From Pseudofabraea citricarpa (taxonomy: Eukaryota; Ascomycota; Leotiomycetes; Helotiales; Dermateaceae): a DNA stretch of 64,000 nt. Positions 35,960 through 45,582 of the stretch are shown piece by piece. Location: contig JAPWGK010000002.1 in assembly GCA_029641185.1 (NCBI GenBank), positions 1,054,001-1,118,000 of the forward strand. Reading direction: 5' to 3'. Within the stretch, counting starts at the first letter, position 1. Every line of letters begins with the position of its first letter. The notes under the pieces were generated by a model that searched no databases, had not been told where the DNA came from, and saw only the letters and a program-made list of their open reading frames with translations. Made by a program: the position numbers and the translations under genes.

Positions 35960-36767
35960 ATGCGTTTCTCAACTCTCGCTACTACCCTCCTGGCTGCTGT
36001 CCCTTTCGCCGCTGCCGACTTCCACTTTGGTAAGCACATGACATGCCATGCCGTGACAGAAAGAAAGAAAACATGGCATCGGGGTATGTCGATTATGAGC
36101 TGGCTAACTGTGTGCTTTCTCGCTAGGCATTGTTGATTATACCGTGACAACTGCGACGGGCCGTTATGCGATGATTCTACCCGCCAGCCAGAGTGAGTGT
36201 TTTTTTCTCTTCTTCATCAAGTCTCTCTATTCCCCTGAAGACAACGAGAAAAAAAAAAGAGAAAAAGGAAAAAGGGGAGAAGAAACCGAGATTCTTCATT
36301 TGGAGAAGAAAAGAAAAAGAAGGAGAAAACAGGACCTGGAAGACAAAACCCCCAGTGCAAAACAAGAAGAAAAGAACATACCAACTAAGCAATCCTCGTT
36401 CTATAGCTTCCTGTATCGACGCCTATGACTTCTACCCCAAAGGCCCCTTTGGATTCGGCAACATCACAGCCGGCTTCATCACGAGTAAGTCTGTTTTCTT
36501 CTTTTCTTTCTCGCTCTCTCTCGCTCCGAACAAAATATCCTAACACTACCAAACCCAGCCGATATCTGTGGCAAAGAGATCGTGCTCGAGCCGTCGACGG
36601 GCGAGTGGTACACGCACGGCCGCGTGATCGAGTCCGGGACGTGCGACTTCATCAACGGCACGTCGGGAATCCGAACCGAGCGGTGCACGACGAACCCCGT
36701 GGCTTCGACGGCCACGTACCTGGATCTGCTGAGCTGCACGAGCGATATCTGTGCTGCTGAGCTGTGA
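35960..36767 (+). CDS. small secreted cysteine-containing protein (candidate effector)
   Basis: Exons 35960-36029, 36127-36192, 36407-36484 and 36559-36767; 140 residues. The first 19 residues (MRFSTLATTLLAAVPFAAA) are a clear signal peptide. The mature part of about 120 residues has six cysteines (SSC, DIC, GTC, ERC, LSC, DIC) that could form three disulfides and one or two N-glycosylation sequons (NIT, NGT). No domain is recognised. All four exons join in frame with good splice sites. The second intron is unusually long for this window (214 nt) and almost pure purine on the plus strand. Size, secretion and cysteine content fit fungal effector-like proteins, but nothing shows such a role. 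It lies next to the secreted AA9 enzyme. Confidence 0.75.
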
Positions 36768-37833
36768 GGGGACTGAAAGCAAAAGAAGAAGAAAAGAGAA
36801 AGAAAAAAAGAAAAGAAAAAGAGAGCTGCGAAGGGAGAGAGAGAGATAAGGAGAGAGTGGTATACCCTAAGAACCCGTTTTAATATAAGTATAATATGTA
36901 CCGTAGATGGTTACGAGATCTGCAAAACTCTTCGAGTTGTTACACCTTTATCTGATTGTTCTGAAATAGGCAGGTAGCCTGCTTTAATTATGTCAATGTT
37001 AAGAGCTTCCCTTGCCAGCCAGATCCACGTCGTTGGTGATGGAGAGGGAAAACCATATACGGTAACGAACGCAAACCCCGATTCGACCCAAAGCCACAAT
37101 CTGTATATTAATTGGGTAGCTTTGGAAGGAGGTACATCCCTCCCCTCCCTCTAGAAAATGAGGGGCAAAGACAAAGTCTCAAGCAAGATACAAGCGACAT
37201 GGAGGTTCCTAACAAGAACAACATCTCCGAGGCCCAACGGTCTAGACTCGCAGCAACACAAGCCATGCAAACCCAGTCCACAGAACAAAAATCCAAGCCA
37301 TGACAATCTACAGGGTTACATCCCTTCTATGATAGACTCACGTGAACGCACACATACTCGCCAGCATCCAATATCCAATATCCATTAGGCCATCATCGTC
37401 AACAGGCTAAATAGCCTCACGTTAGCTTACCACCAAAACCCCCCAAAAACCCCAACCCATCTGGCGAGGAGAGGCACAACAGCTGACCGTTTAGATTACA
37501 CGCATATTAGATGGCACGGCTTGGGGATGCTTGGGGTGCATCGTTGGCTTCGAGATTTGAAATAGCTATAGCTAGGCAGAGAGGGAGGAGGTACAAGCCG
37601 ACGGTGCGTCGGCACTTGAAGCCATACCATCCCAAGACAAGAAAAGACAAGACAAGACACAAGAGGGAGCAGAGTCAGCAGCAGAGCTTGGAGCGGGGGG
37701 TTGGGAGGGGGGGTTCGACGCGGCAAGGTATATAAGGTGAGAAGAGACATGGCGAATCTTTTTCTTTAGTTCTCCGTCCGAAAGAGAAATAGAAAGAGAA
37801 AGATAGAAAGAAAAGCAGCTCCTCTCAGCCACC
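36768..37833. promoter_or_regulatory. intergenic region and AA9 promoter
   Basis: 1.1 kb. The last 150 bp hold a TATATAAG box at 37729-37736, about 98 bp before the AA9 start codon, and upstream GC-rich runs including GCGGGG (37693-37698), which matches the carbon-catabolite repressor (CreA/Cre1) consensus SYGGRG. The short frames inside look non-coding. Confidence 0.55.
37729..37736 (+). promoter_or_regulatory. TATA box of the AA9 gene
   Basis: TATATAAG about 98 bp upstream of the start codon, a usual distance for highly regulated fungal genes. Confidence 0.6.
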
Positions 37834-38964
37834 ATGAAATTCCCACTCACGCTCCCGCTGGCCCTCATGCCTCTCGCCACGGCACACACCATCTTCACGC
37901 AGCTCAAGTCCGGAGGCACCCAGTATGGCATCTCGTACGGCGTGCGCACGCCCAGCTACGACGGGCCCATCACCAACGTGGCGAGCAACGACGTCGCGTG
38001 CAACGGCGGGCCGAACCCAACCATGTCCACGCCGTACGTGATTGACGTGACGGCCGGGAGCACAGTGCAAGCGACGTGGAGGCACACATTGACGAGCGGG
38101 CCGGAAGACGTGATTGACGCGAGCCACAAGGGGCCGGTGATGGCATATCTGAAGAAAGTCGGCGACGCCACGACAGATGTCGGGTACGGGTATGTACTCT
38201 CTTTCCTCGCTCCTCGCTCCTCTGCTCCGGCTCTCTTGACGCCGTGGAACTCTCCTCGCTCATCCGTCGTCGCTTAGAGCAGGGTGGTTCAAGATCTCCG
38301 AGGCGGGATACAACCCGTCGACGAACACGTGGGCCGTCGACGACCTGATCGCCGCGAAGGGCATCCAGAACATCGCCATCCCGGCCTGCATCCCGAGCGG
38401 CCAGTATCTGCTGCGCGCCGAGCTGATCGCGCTGCACAGCGCGGGATCGTCCGGCGGCGCCCAGCTGTACATGGAGTGCGCGCAGATCAACGTGATCGGG
38501 GGCTCAGGGAGCTCGTCGCCGTCGACCGTCAGCTTCCCGGGCGCCTACTCGGCTTCCGACCCGGGCATCTTGATCAACATCTACCAGACCCTGTCGAGCT
38601 ACAAGATCCCCGGCCCCGCCCCGTTTGCCTGTGGTGGAAGCGGAAGCGGTGGTGGTGCTACGACTGCTAAGCCGGCGACGACGACGCTCGTTACGAGCAC
38701 GAAGACTACATCGGGTGCGGCGACTACTTCGACTGCTGCCTCGGCTGGTGCGCCTCTGTATGGGCAATGCGGTGGCATTGGGTGAGTTCTGCTTGGTTGC
38801 CTGGGCGGGTTGGAAGGTCACTGACTGCTGCTAGATGGGCTGGAGCAACGACTTGTGCGTCGGGCAAATGTACCAAGTCTAGCGATTACTACAGTAAGAA
38901 GCCAATTGCTCCGGGTGATGAAGTCTCGGGACTAACTGTTCATGCAGGCCAATGTTTGCCATGA
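37834..38964 (+). CDS. AA9 lytic polysaccharide monooxygenase with C-terminal CBM1
   Basis: Exons 37834-38189, 38278-38781, 38835-38893 and 38948-38964; 311 residues. A signal peptide of 17 residues ends exactly before His18, which would become the N-terminal copper ligand of the histidine brace. The second ligand is His98 in SHKGPV. His172, Gln181 and the axial Tyr183 follow in ALHSAG and GAQLYMEC, as in the AA9 family. A Gly/Ser/Thr-rich linker (about 236-277) leads to a type 1 cellulose-binding module (about 278-311) with Tyr280, Trp288, two adjacent tyrosines at 305-306 and four cysteines. Two introns cut the module, and the last exon has only 17 nt. The enzyme oxidatively cleaves cellulose or related beta-glucans outside the cell. 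A TATA box and a possible CreA site lie upstream. Confidence 0.94.
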
Positions 38965-39271
38965 GTAATCACAAGCAAGTAGCGAACTTGTCTGGAGCGC
39001 AGCTTGGAAAGATAAAAATGAATCTCGAGCCGAGGTGCTGATATTGAAAGAGTAGGAGCTTTGAAAGCAAACAGTCGTTATTAAAGCCTAGCAGAAATAA
39101 GGATGCCATGTCCTAACAACCATGAATCCCTCTTGTGGCACAGTGTGCTTCTGAAGTCTAGCAGTAAACCTCTGCCTTCCCATGCAAAACAATCCGAGAA
39201 CCAAAGTTGACACGATCAAAGATGTATTGTCGCGGTTACCCTTTCGCCTTTGCCATGCCGCAGCTAACCAA
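38965..39271. other. short convergent intergenic region
   Basis: About 300 bp between the AA9 gene and the degraded locus on the other strand. Nothing else was seen. Confidence 0.5.
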
Positions 39272-40186
39272 CTATACTACTATGGTCACCAAAAGTGGAC
39301 CTGTTATGAGCCAGTAGTCGTTTTGATACAAGAAAGCGTGTTCTCTCTCTGCATCAATGTCGAGTTGGGGTAGCCTTGATGCCCAGCGATTCTTTCCATG
39401 GGCCAAAATATTTCCTCCCGTAGCCTCCAGAGACTTGATCCACGGGGGATCACAAGAATTGGTATTATAACGCGACGTAAACAACGTATGGCAGCCAATA
39501 TGCATCAGCACCTTCAGGGTGTTTATAGCGCCTACGGAACCGCAGTGCGGATACTCGTAGTCAAAGGCCACAATCAGGTCAGGCTTATCCAAGCTAACGT
39601 CGCTGTAATAGAGGTCATAGAGATGCTCGGCGACGTGGTACTCTGTTTTGATTTTGTTTATGCCGTTGGGAAATTCGGCGCTTGGGTTGACAAAAGATGA
39701 CGAGATGTGGGGTCGACGTGGTGGCACGTCGACTCCGATAAACCAACAGTTGAGCTTAGACAGACGAGGTAGGATGCGGAGTATCTCCTCGTAAACCACA
39801 GATGCATTGAGACTGTCTCGGGTTGGGTTTACGAAGTGAAGATTGAGTGAATCGCGCGTGCCAAGATCTGGAAGGACGACTTCGAGGGCAGCAATTATCG
39901 TGGCAACCCTTGAATGTACTTCCGACGCACGTATCAAGTCCATGCTGGAAGATATTGACCCTGGAAATTTGAATACCTTGGTCCAATACTCCTTCCAGTT
40001 GTCGCTGTTCGACAATGCTGATAACGGCATATAGTTGGTGTTTGGCTTTGCCTCGAGAGTAATGGTGCGTTGACGCTTATTCATTTTGGATCCTGGCTTG
40101 TGAAGCTCAATGCTAGCTATCAACCGATATTTGTCACAGTAATGAAAAGGATTTCCCATGCATTTGCTACACGTGCACACGATCAT
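39272..40186 (-). CDS. MSS51_C-like C-terminal part of the degraded F-box locus
   Basis: Longest intact frame of the locus, 304 residues from an internal ATG; upstream in the same frame more cysteines follow (PCSAC before MIVCTCSKC), so the start is not the true one. A Cys-rich head (CTCSKC, HYC) leads into a region with features of the MSS51 C-terminal-like domain of fungal MYND proteins: a segment of the type TIIAALEVVLPDLG, then EEILRILPRLSKLNCWFIGVDVP and PDLIVAFDYEYP. Members with this domain are putative zinc-finger proteins, mostly uncharacterised. Upstream pieces on the same strand (40403-41493) look like exons of the same ancestral gene but do not join cleanly. It may be the surviving 3' exon of a pseudogene or part of a gene whose introns I cannot place. 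Confidence 0.5.
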   Translation of the reverse strand: MIVCTCSKCMGNPFHYCDKYRLIASIELHKPGSKMNKRQRTITLEAKPNTNYMPLSALSNSDNWKEYWTKVFKFPGSISSSMDLIRASEVHSRVATIIAALEVVLPDLGTRDSLNLHFVNPTRDSLNASVVYEEILRILPRLSKLNCWFIGVDVPPRRPHISSSFVNPSAEFPNGINKIKTEYHVAEHLYDLYYSDVSLDKPDLIVAFDYEYPHCGSVGAINTLKVLMHIGCHTLFTSRYNTNSCDPPWIKSLEATGGNILAHGKNRWASRLPQLDIDAEREHAFLYQNDYWLITGPLLVTIVV

Positions 40187-41493
40187 ACACGCGGAGCAAG
40201 GTATGAAAAACTCATGCGGAAGGAGCTGGGGCTGGCTCCTGTGGCATCCGCTACAGTACGGCTCGTACCTGAGTACGCATCAGCAGATAATTCTGACATA
40301 GTGCAGATAAGATTGGCATACCGTATCAAACGGAGATCGTTTGAGCTATACCCAGGGAACATGATTTTAAAGTTTTTCAAATACTCGGTCTATCAAAAAC
40401 AATCAGTTCGTCCTGACGTATATCATAATGGAGGAGCTTATGTATACATTGGTTCGCTTGTGATCTAGCCATGTCAGGCAATCCACCGGTATCGAATCCT
40501 CTTTCAAGTTCAGTGATTTAAGCGTCTCACACAGTAAGAAGTGTCTTGGCTTGTCCCGGCGAAGACAAAAGTCAGAGCAGTATCTGCGTAAAGAGGTCAG
40601 CAAGATAAAACGAATATGATAAAACTAGGTGTCTTACTTGACACGGCGGCAGTTGCCACATATCAGCATTGCTTTTCTCCGACATGAGAGTCTGTAGCAT
40701 AGAGAGCCTCTCACCACACAGAGGGGTGTCGAGGAGGTCTCGAGTAATTTCGAATAATCCATAATTTATGTTTCCGTCTTCAAAAGTTCGCCAGGCCCAG
40801 ATAAACAAGAAGAAATTGGCGAAGAACGATTGGCATGTGTTGAAGTTTGACAAGACAATAGCCTCATCTGGGTGGTACCTTCTTGCTCAGAACGAGCCCA
40901 ACAAGGAAAGGCATAGGCGAGAATCAAGTTCCTAGCCGACAGGCTTAGAATGATGGATCAAGTAGTCATTACTTGATCGATGACCAGCTTGAACACATCA
41001 GCATCATAATAATTTCTTTGGTTCACCAAACGAGCCACCCTCCAGATAATCCGCATTACATCAGGCTCCAAAACTCTCTGTATAGCAAATATCTGTTCTG
41101 TGCCACTCTTAACTTCTTTTCCGTCAGCTCTCTCCTCCCACACAAGGCGCCGAAATTCTCCGCAGTCAACTTTGGCTCTTGCGTGAGGAGTTGGGAGGAT
41201 TCTGGTCCGCATAACATCTTGAATGCAATTGCCAACCATGCGTCTTGCACTGGACCCGTAGGTGCCTCGGAGCAAGGCGACCACACAGACGAAGGTTGGC
41301 AATTCTGACTGCTCGCCAGAGCCATGATTACCGAATGCGAAAAATCATGATCTAGCCAGAGTGGGATGTAGCAGAAGAGGATTGGGAAGGATACAGCATT
41401 GAACGTGCGATTGACAAGGCGACAAGAGGCAAGGGCAGGCGGAGGAAGGTATCGCAGAATCGGGATGAGGAGTTCAACAGGAAGAGTATCCAT
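40187..41493 (-). pseudogene. degraded F-box/zinc-finger gene, 5' part
   Basis: Reading on the minus strand, 41493-41056 starts with a good F-box (MDTLPVELLIPILRYLPPPAL, then CRLVNRTF) and runs about 145 residues to a stop. The continuation (MRIIWRVARLVNQRNYYDA) lies one frame over, as after a single-base loss near 41075. After a possible intron at about 40972-40932, the frame has a TGA at the edge of an otherwise continuous coding stretch (SLLGSF, stop, ARRYHPDEAIV), which a CGA-to-TGA change would explain. Further pieces are 40853-40640 (DLLDTPLCGERL, MWQLPPC) and a zinc-finger-like part near 40580-40480 (YCSDFCLRRDKPRHFLLC), which again join only through a weak donor. Together with 39272-40186 this resembles an F-box plus MYND/MSS51_C-type gene that has decayed. 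Assembly error is an alternative for single changes. Confidence 0.5.
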
Positions 41494-41809
41494 CTTGCAA
41501 TAGAAGTTGGTAAACGTTTGGTATTTGGAAACTGGATTTCAGATCACAGGCGAAAGTGTAGTATATGAATGATACGTTGGATGGTTACGCAAGACAGCTT
41601 CGGTGGTTCATCTGGGCGTGCTGACGTGAGACTGTTCTACAGTAGTCTAGAGCAACATCAACAACGCCAACAACACCAACCCCATGATGTCTCATAGCGG
41701 AATTGCGCGGAAATCCCGCCTCCCCCGCAAGTAGGACGTCAAAGGTCTGCGGTCTCATGGTGATGAATCGCATGGCGCAAGACCTTGGCGATCCAGTACC
41801 TCCCCCTCC
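41494..41809. other. short intergenic region
   Basis: About 300 bp between two minus-strand loci. No gene was recognised. Confidence 0.5.
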
Positions 41810-42910
41810 TCAGCGTGGTCGAAGGTGTCCCTCGGCCGCTCGCTGCTCGTCTTCCCACCATCCCGTGAAGACTTTCAGCCTCTCGGTCCTCTCCTTGGCC
41901 ATTCTCTTTCCTGGCGCAGTCTTCATCATCCCTTCCAAAAGCACCAGCTTGTCTTCAAAGTGTTGTATTGTTTCTCCCATATGACGTGCATTCTTTGCTC
42001 CCCCAAATGTAAACGTCCTCCCAATCCCGATGGCTCCAATAGCATCCAGGCGATCTGCGTCTTGTACCACGGCCAGCTCTGGGTACTTTTTGATTAGCTC
42101 CAGCACTGCCTCCGGATTCTTGACCTCGGACGAGTACGAGACTCCCAGGACGATGCGTTGCACTTTGATGGCGAGTTCTTCTTCCGCGTCAAACTCGAGG
42201 AGCGTCGCAAGCACCAGAGTGCTGGCGTCCTGCCCGGGCTCGAGGTATTTCTTGTCCCCCACATCGTGCATCAACGCGGCGAGTGTGATGGTGTGAAGAT
42301 CAAGTTGTGGCGTATCTGGGGTAGCTTCTGCAACCACAGCTGCGTAGATGCTATGAGCGAGACCGACCACGCGTCGGATGTGGTTGAAGTCGTGAGAGCC
42401 GTCGTACTTTGACATGTACGACTCGACAAAGGCCGTCACTTTGGGGATCAGGCTTGGCGACGACATTTTCGACTTTGGTTGTGGTTGTGGTCGTGGTCGT
42501 GGTTTAGGCTGGAGAGGTTGCTCGTGTGGAGCAAAGTCCTCAGGTTCGCAGAAGCCTGGAAAGCGAGACCTGCGGCGCAGGTTGAGCTTCTTACGCAGAC
42601 GCGCTAGGTTCCGGGGGTTGATTTCAAAGCCCTCGTCCTTCAACGCCTGCGAGATGTCGGCATCGTTGAGGTTCCGGTTGTAGTGGTAGGTGACTCGGTT
42701 TTGGAGCTCTGGTGTCGACAGGACTCGATTCTTCTTCCTGCTCACGTTCCACTCGCCCAGCCGGCGCGAAATGGTGCGCTCGGAAATGTCGACATCATAT
42801 TCGCAATTGAGGCGGATGACAATCTCGTCCGTGGAGAGGTTCTCGTCGCTGAAGAGCTTTATGATGTAGTCCTTGTGGGCATCGAGAGAGATCGTTGGGC
42901 GAGGCATCAT
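41810..42910 (-). CDS. HTH (Clr5-like) and HD-domain phosphohydrolase fusion
   Basis: Single exon, 366 residues; two ATGs in a row, at 42908-42910 and 42905-42907. Residues 10-113 hold two helix-turn-helix-like segments: HKDYIIKLFSDENLS to RTISRRLGEWNVSRKK, and VTYHYNRNLNDADISQALKDEG to RLRKKLNLRRRS. They resemble the Clr5-type domain at the N-terminus of many fungal proteins. A Pro/Gln/Lys linker (131-148) follows, then an HD domain with His173 (HDFNH), His215-Asp216 (MHDVGDK) and Asp284 or Asp287 (DADRLDA), all residues expected for metal-dependent phosphohydrolysis. The HD part alone (from Met149) resembles free-standing metal-dependent HD hydrolases of bacteria and fungi. The fusion would tie DNA or protein binding to hydrolysis of an unknown phosphate substrate. 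No intron or gap marks the junction. Confidence 0.82.
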   Translation of the reverse strand: MMPRPTISLDAHKDYIIKLFSDENLSTDEIVIRLNCEYDVDISERTISRRLGEWNVSRKKNRVLSTPELQNRVTYHYNRNLNDADISQALKDEGFEINPRNLARLRKKLNLRRRSRFPGFCEPEDFAPHEQPLQPKPRPRPQPQPKSKMSSPSLIPKVTAFVESYMSKYDGSHDFNHIRRVVGLAHSIYAAVVAEATPDTPQLDLHTITLAALMHDVGDKKYLEPGQDASTLVLATLLEFDAEEELAIKVQRIVLGVSYSSEVKNPEAVLELIKKYPELAVVQDADRLDAIGAIGIGRTFTFGGAKNARHMGETIQHFEDKLVLLEGMMKTAPGKRMAKERTERLKVFTGWWEDEQRAAEGHLRPR

Positions 42911-43363
42911 CTAGTGCCAGTACGGTAATGGCCATAAGGTCGTTGTGGCGGGGTCGCTCACTTTTTGTGGCCGAGGACGTGTAGGCCATGTAGGTCGCTA
43001 TGGCCCCCCGAAGCTGTCAGATGTCCGTTTCACTGTGCTTTTTCCTCATCTATTCTCATCTAATTCCAACTCTCAAAGTTACCGCATTGATTACTCGATT
43101 AGACTTTGGTTGAAGGGAAGTCGAGTTCCCCCGATGCAAGTCACGATGAAGCAGTTCCAGTCCGCGGGATTCCGTTTCCGTCCCATTGGCCCAAGAGACC
43201 TCGGGAATCTTCTTATTTCTAGTCCAAACCCCCTCTTTGGAAGGGCGGGGAAGTCATTACCCCATATCAAAAAGGTACCAGTAGCAAGATGTTGTGTTTT
43301 TTTTTATTCACTATCTCTCTTTATCTATCTAAAAAAAAAAACACCAGAAATTTCTTTGCAGCC
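42911..43363. promoter_or_regulatory. divergent promoter region
   Basis: 453 bp between the HTH-HD gene and the cyclase-family gene, which point apart, so it holds both promoters. The T-rich and A-rich runs at about 43301-43341 lie in the leader of the second gene. Confidence 0.5.
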
Positions 43364-44677
43364 ATGAGCAATCTCAAAAATGCCCAAAGCCGCCTGATCA
43401 AGGTATCAGATTTTATAACAGGAAATAAAACTGCTACGACCATACCATGGGATCCAGATTGTACCAGATTCCCAAGTAGAAAAGATGTGCCTCTCAGAGA
43501 GGGAGCACCACCGGGAGCGTAAGTGCATATTTAATGGATCTCATATGTTGGGACTGACATTTATGGACTTGAAGAGCTTGGGTATGGGGAAAGGATGACT
43601 ATGTAAGGAATTGCTCTATCGTTTCTTTAATTTATATTCTAATTTATTGGCAGATAGGACGTATCAATCTCCTCACACCTACACGGGTAGCCAATGCATC
43701 CAAGGAGATCAAAACCGGCGAGATTGTACCACTCAATCTTCCATTGAATGTTCCCGAGACCCCAGCTTTTAACCGGGAGAAATTCCAACACGAGATCAAG
43801 GCTCTGGCGTCTGGCATTGCATACGATGATAAGTATTCGCTGAACACACAATCTGGCACTCAGTGGGACGGCTTTAGACATCTTGCACATATTGCCTCGG
43901 CTACGTTTTACAATGGGACAACTGGCAATGATATCGAGGGTCCCCAGAGTGATCCCAATAAGTGCGGTATTCATCACTGGGCTCAGCACGGTATTGCCGG
44001 ACGAGGAATTCTCCTTGATTACTGGGGTTACGCGAAGGAGAAGGGCATCGTCTACGGTATATTTCCAGTCCAAAATCCGAATGAAACCCATACTTACACA
44101 CGCAGATCCCTACGAGCACCACGGTATTCCGTACTCGGAGCTTGAAGCCTGTGGAAAGGCCCAAGGAATCGACATCAGGCCTGCAGCAGCTGGCGGAGAC
44201 ATCCAAGTTGGCGACATGCTCTTCATCCGTTCCGGGTTTGTGTCTACCTACTACACCAAGACACCTGATGCGCGAGCTGCCGCTGCACTCAGACCCCATA
44301 CGATAGGGAAAGATGACGGCCAGCGGTGGGCTGGGGTCAAGCAGGAAGAAGCAATGATCGATTGGTTGCACGACTGCTACTTTGCTGCCGTCGCTGGCGA
44401 TGCGCCGTCTTTTGAAGCTTGGCCCAGCCAGGAAGAGTACATGTTGCATGAATACATTTTAGCTCTTTGGGGTTAGTCCTTCTCCCATTCGTGATGTCGT
44501 TCACAAGACTGACTTTTGTTTACTTGCTTAGGTATGCCATTGGGAGAGATGTTTGATCTTGAGAAATTGGCAAACATCTGCAAGGAAAAGGGAAGATATA
44601 CATTCTTTGTCACTAGCGCACCGAGCAATTGCGAGGGCGGAGTGTCAACTCACGGGAATGCTCTTGCGATTTTCTGA
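43364..44677 (+). CDS. cyclase-family (kynurenine formamidase-like) metal hydrolase
   Basis: Exons 43364-43518, 43575-43602, 43654-44056, 44106-44471 and 44532-44677; 365 residues. The second exon has only 28 nt (giving WVWGKDDY) and is fixed by the in-frame join to IGRINLLTP. The cyclase fold motif appears as SGTQWDGFRH at 128-137, the fungal form of the bacterial HxGTHxDxPxH metal site, followed by HHWAQHGIAGRGILLDYWG and DPYEHHGIPYSELE. Bacterial relatives include arylformamidases of tryptophan breakdown and isatin hydrolase; fungal members are usually annotated only as putative cyclases. Without a signal peptide it is probably cytosolic. It ends 291 bp from the CFEM gene on the other strand. 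Confidence 0.88.
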
Positions 44678-44968
44678 TTGGGAGGATCACGACTCAGTTT
44701 CAAGTCGCATTGTACAGTACATGAAAATAAAGAAAAGTCAGCCGAGCTCAAGAGCCAAGAAATAAATAAGCACTGCACTCAACCACTACCGGAACACGCG
44801 AGCGAGCGGGAGGTTTGTTTTTTTTAATTGTTGAGCACTCAAATTAATTTTTGTATTAATGCTGAACGATTGCAGCTCGTATTTATGTAAAACCGGCGTC
44901 CCCACCGTACCCTATGCTGTTTCCCAGTGAAGAAGAAGAAGAAAATCCGCTCGTTGTATTTTCGCACC

Positions 44969-45582
44969 TTACAAGGCCATGGCGGCAATGAATGCAGCAC
45001 CTGCCATACCTCCAGCAACTTGGAATCGCGCAGCAGCGGCCGAGGAGACAGTAGCAGCACCGGAGCTGGTCGCAGAGCTAGCAGCAGACCCAGCAGCCGA
45101 AGTAGCAGAGCTGACGACGGAGCCCGCTGACGAGGTGATAGAGGAGATAACCGACGAGGCGGAAGCACCGATACTGGAAACAGCTAGAGAAGAAAAATAA
45201 GTTAGCGATGCAGTAACAAGGACGGCCGAAAAGAGAGTTCCTGCTTACCAGAAGTGACAGAAGCGACGGCTGACGAGGCGCTGGAGGCTGGTCCAGCAGC
45301 AGCTTGCAAGACGCAGATCTCGGAGGTCACGCTCTGGACCTTCAGGATATCGGCCGTGTCAGTGCAGGCTCCCACGATGCACGGCGTCGCTGATGCCGTG
45401 ATGGCATCCTTTGCGTCGCCGCACTGGCAGGCGTAGTCGGTGATGGCGCAGCCAGAAGCCGCGGCGGCGTCGGACAAGCAGACCAGCGAGCACGTTGGGA
45501 GCTGAGCGACCTGGTCGGCGATTGTCTGCGAGTAGGCGACGGCGGCGAGGAGGGAAGCGAGGGTGAGCTTGGAGAAGTACAT
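44969..45582 (-). CDS. GPI-anchored CFEM-domain protein
   Basis: Exons (minus strand) 45582-45249 and 45183-44969; 182 residues. The signal peptide is residues 1-18. The CFEM domain follows with the family's eight cysteines at 31, 35, 45, 52, 54, 68, 73 and 90, including YACQCGD and TPCIVGAC. The second exon codes a Ser/Ala/Val-rich stalk ending in a hydrophobic tail (GGMAGAAFIAAMAL), as expected for a GPI anchor. Fungal CFEM proteins sit in the wall or membrane; in Candida some bind haem, and others act in plant infection. The intron has a good GTAAGC donor and a CTCTAG acceptor. A TATAAA-type element lies about 180 bp upstream (45761-45766, minus strand). Confidence 0.9.

Noticed and set aside
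40958..41302. A 114-residue minus-strand frame as a separate gene
   Set aside because: Only its second half looks coding, and that half continues the F-box frame after a shift; its first half is the shadow of the F-box frame.
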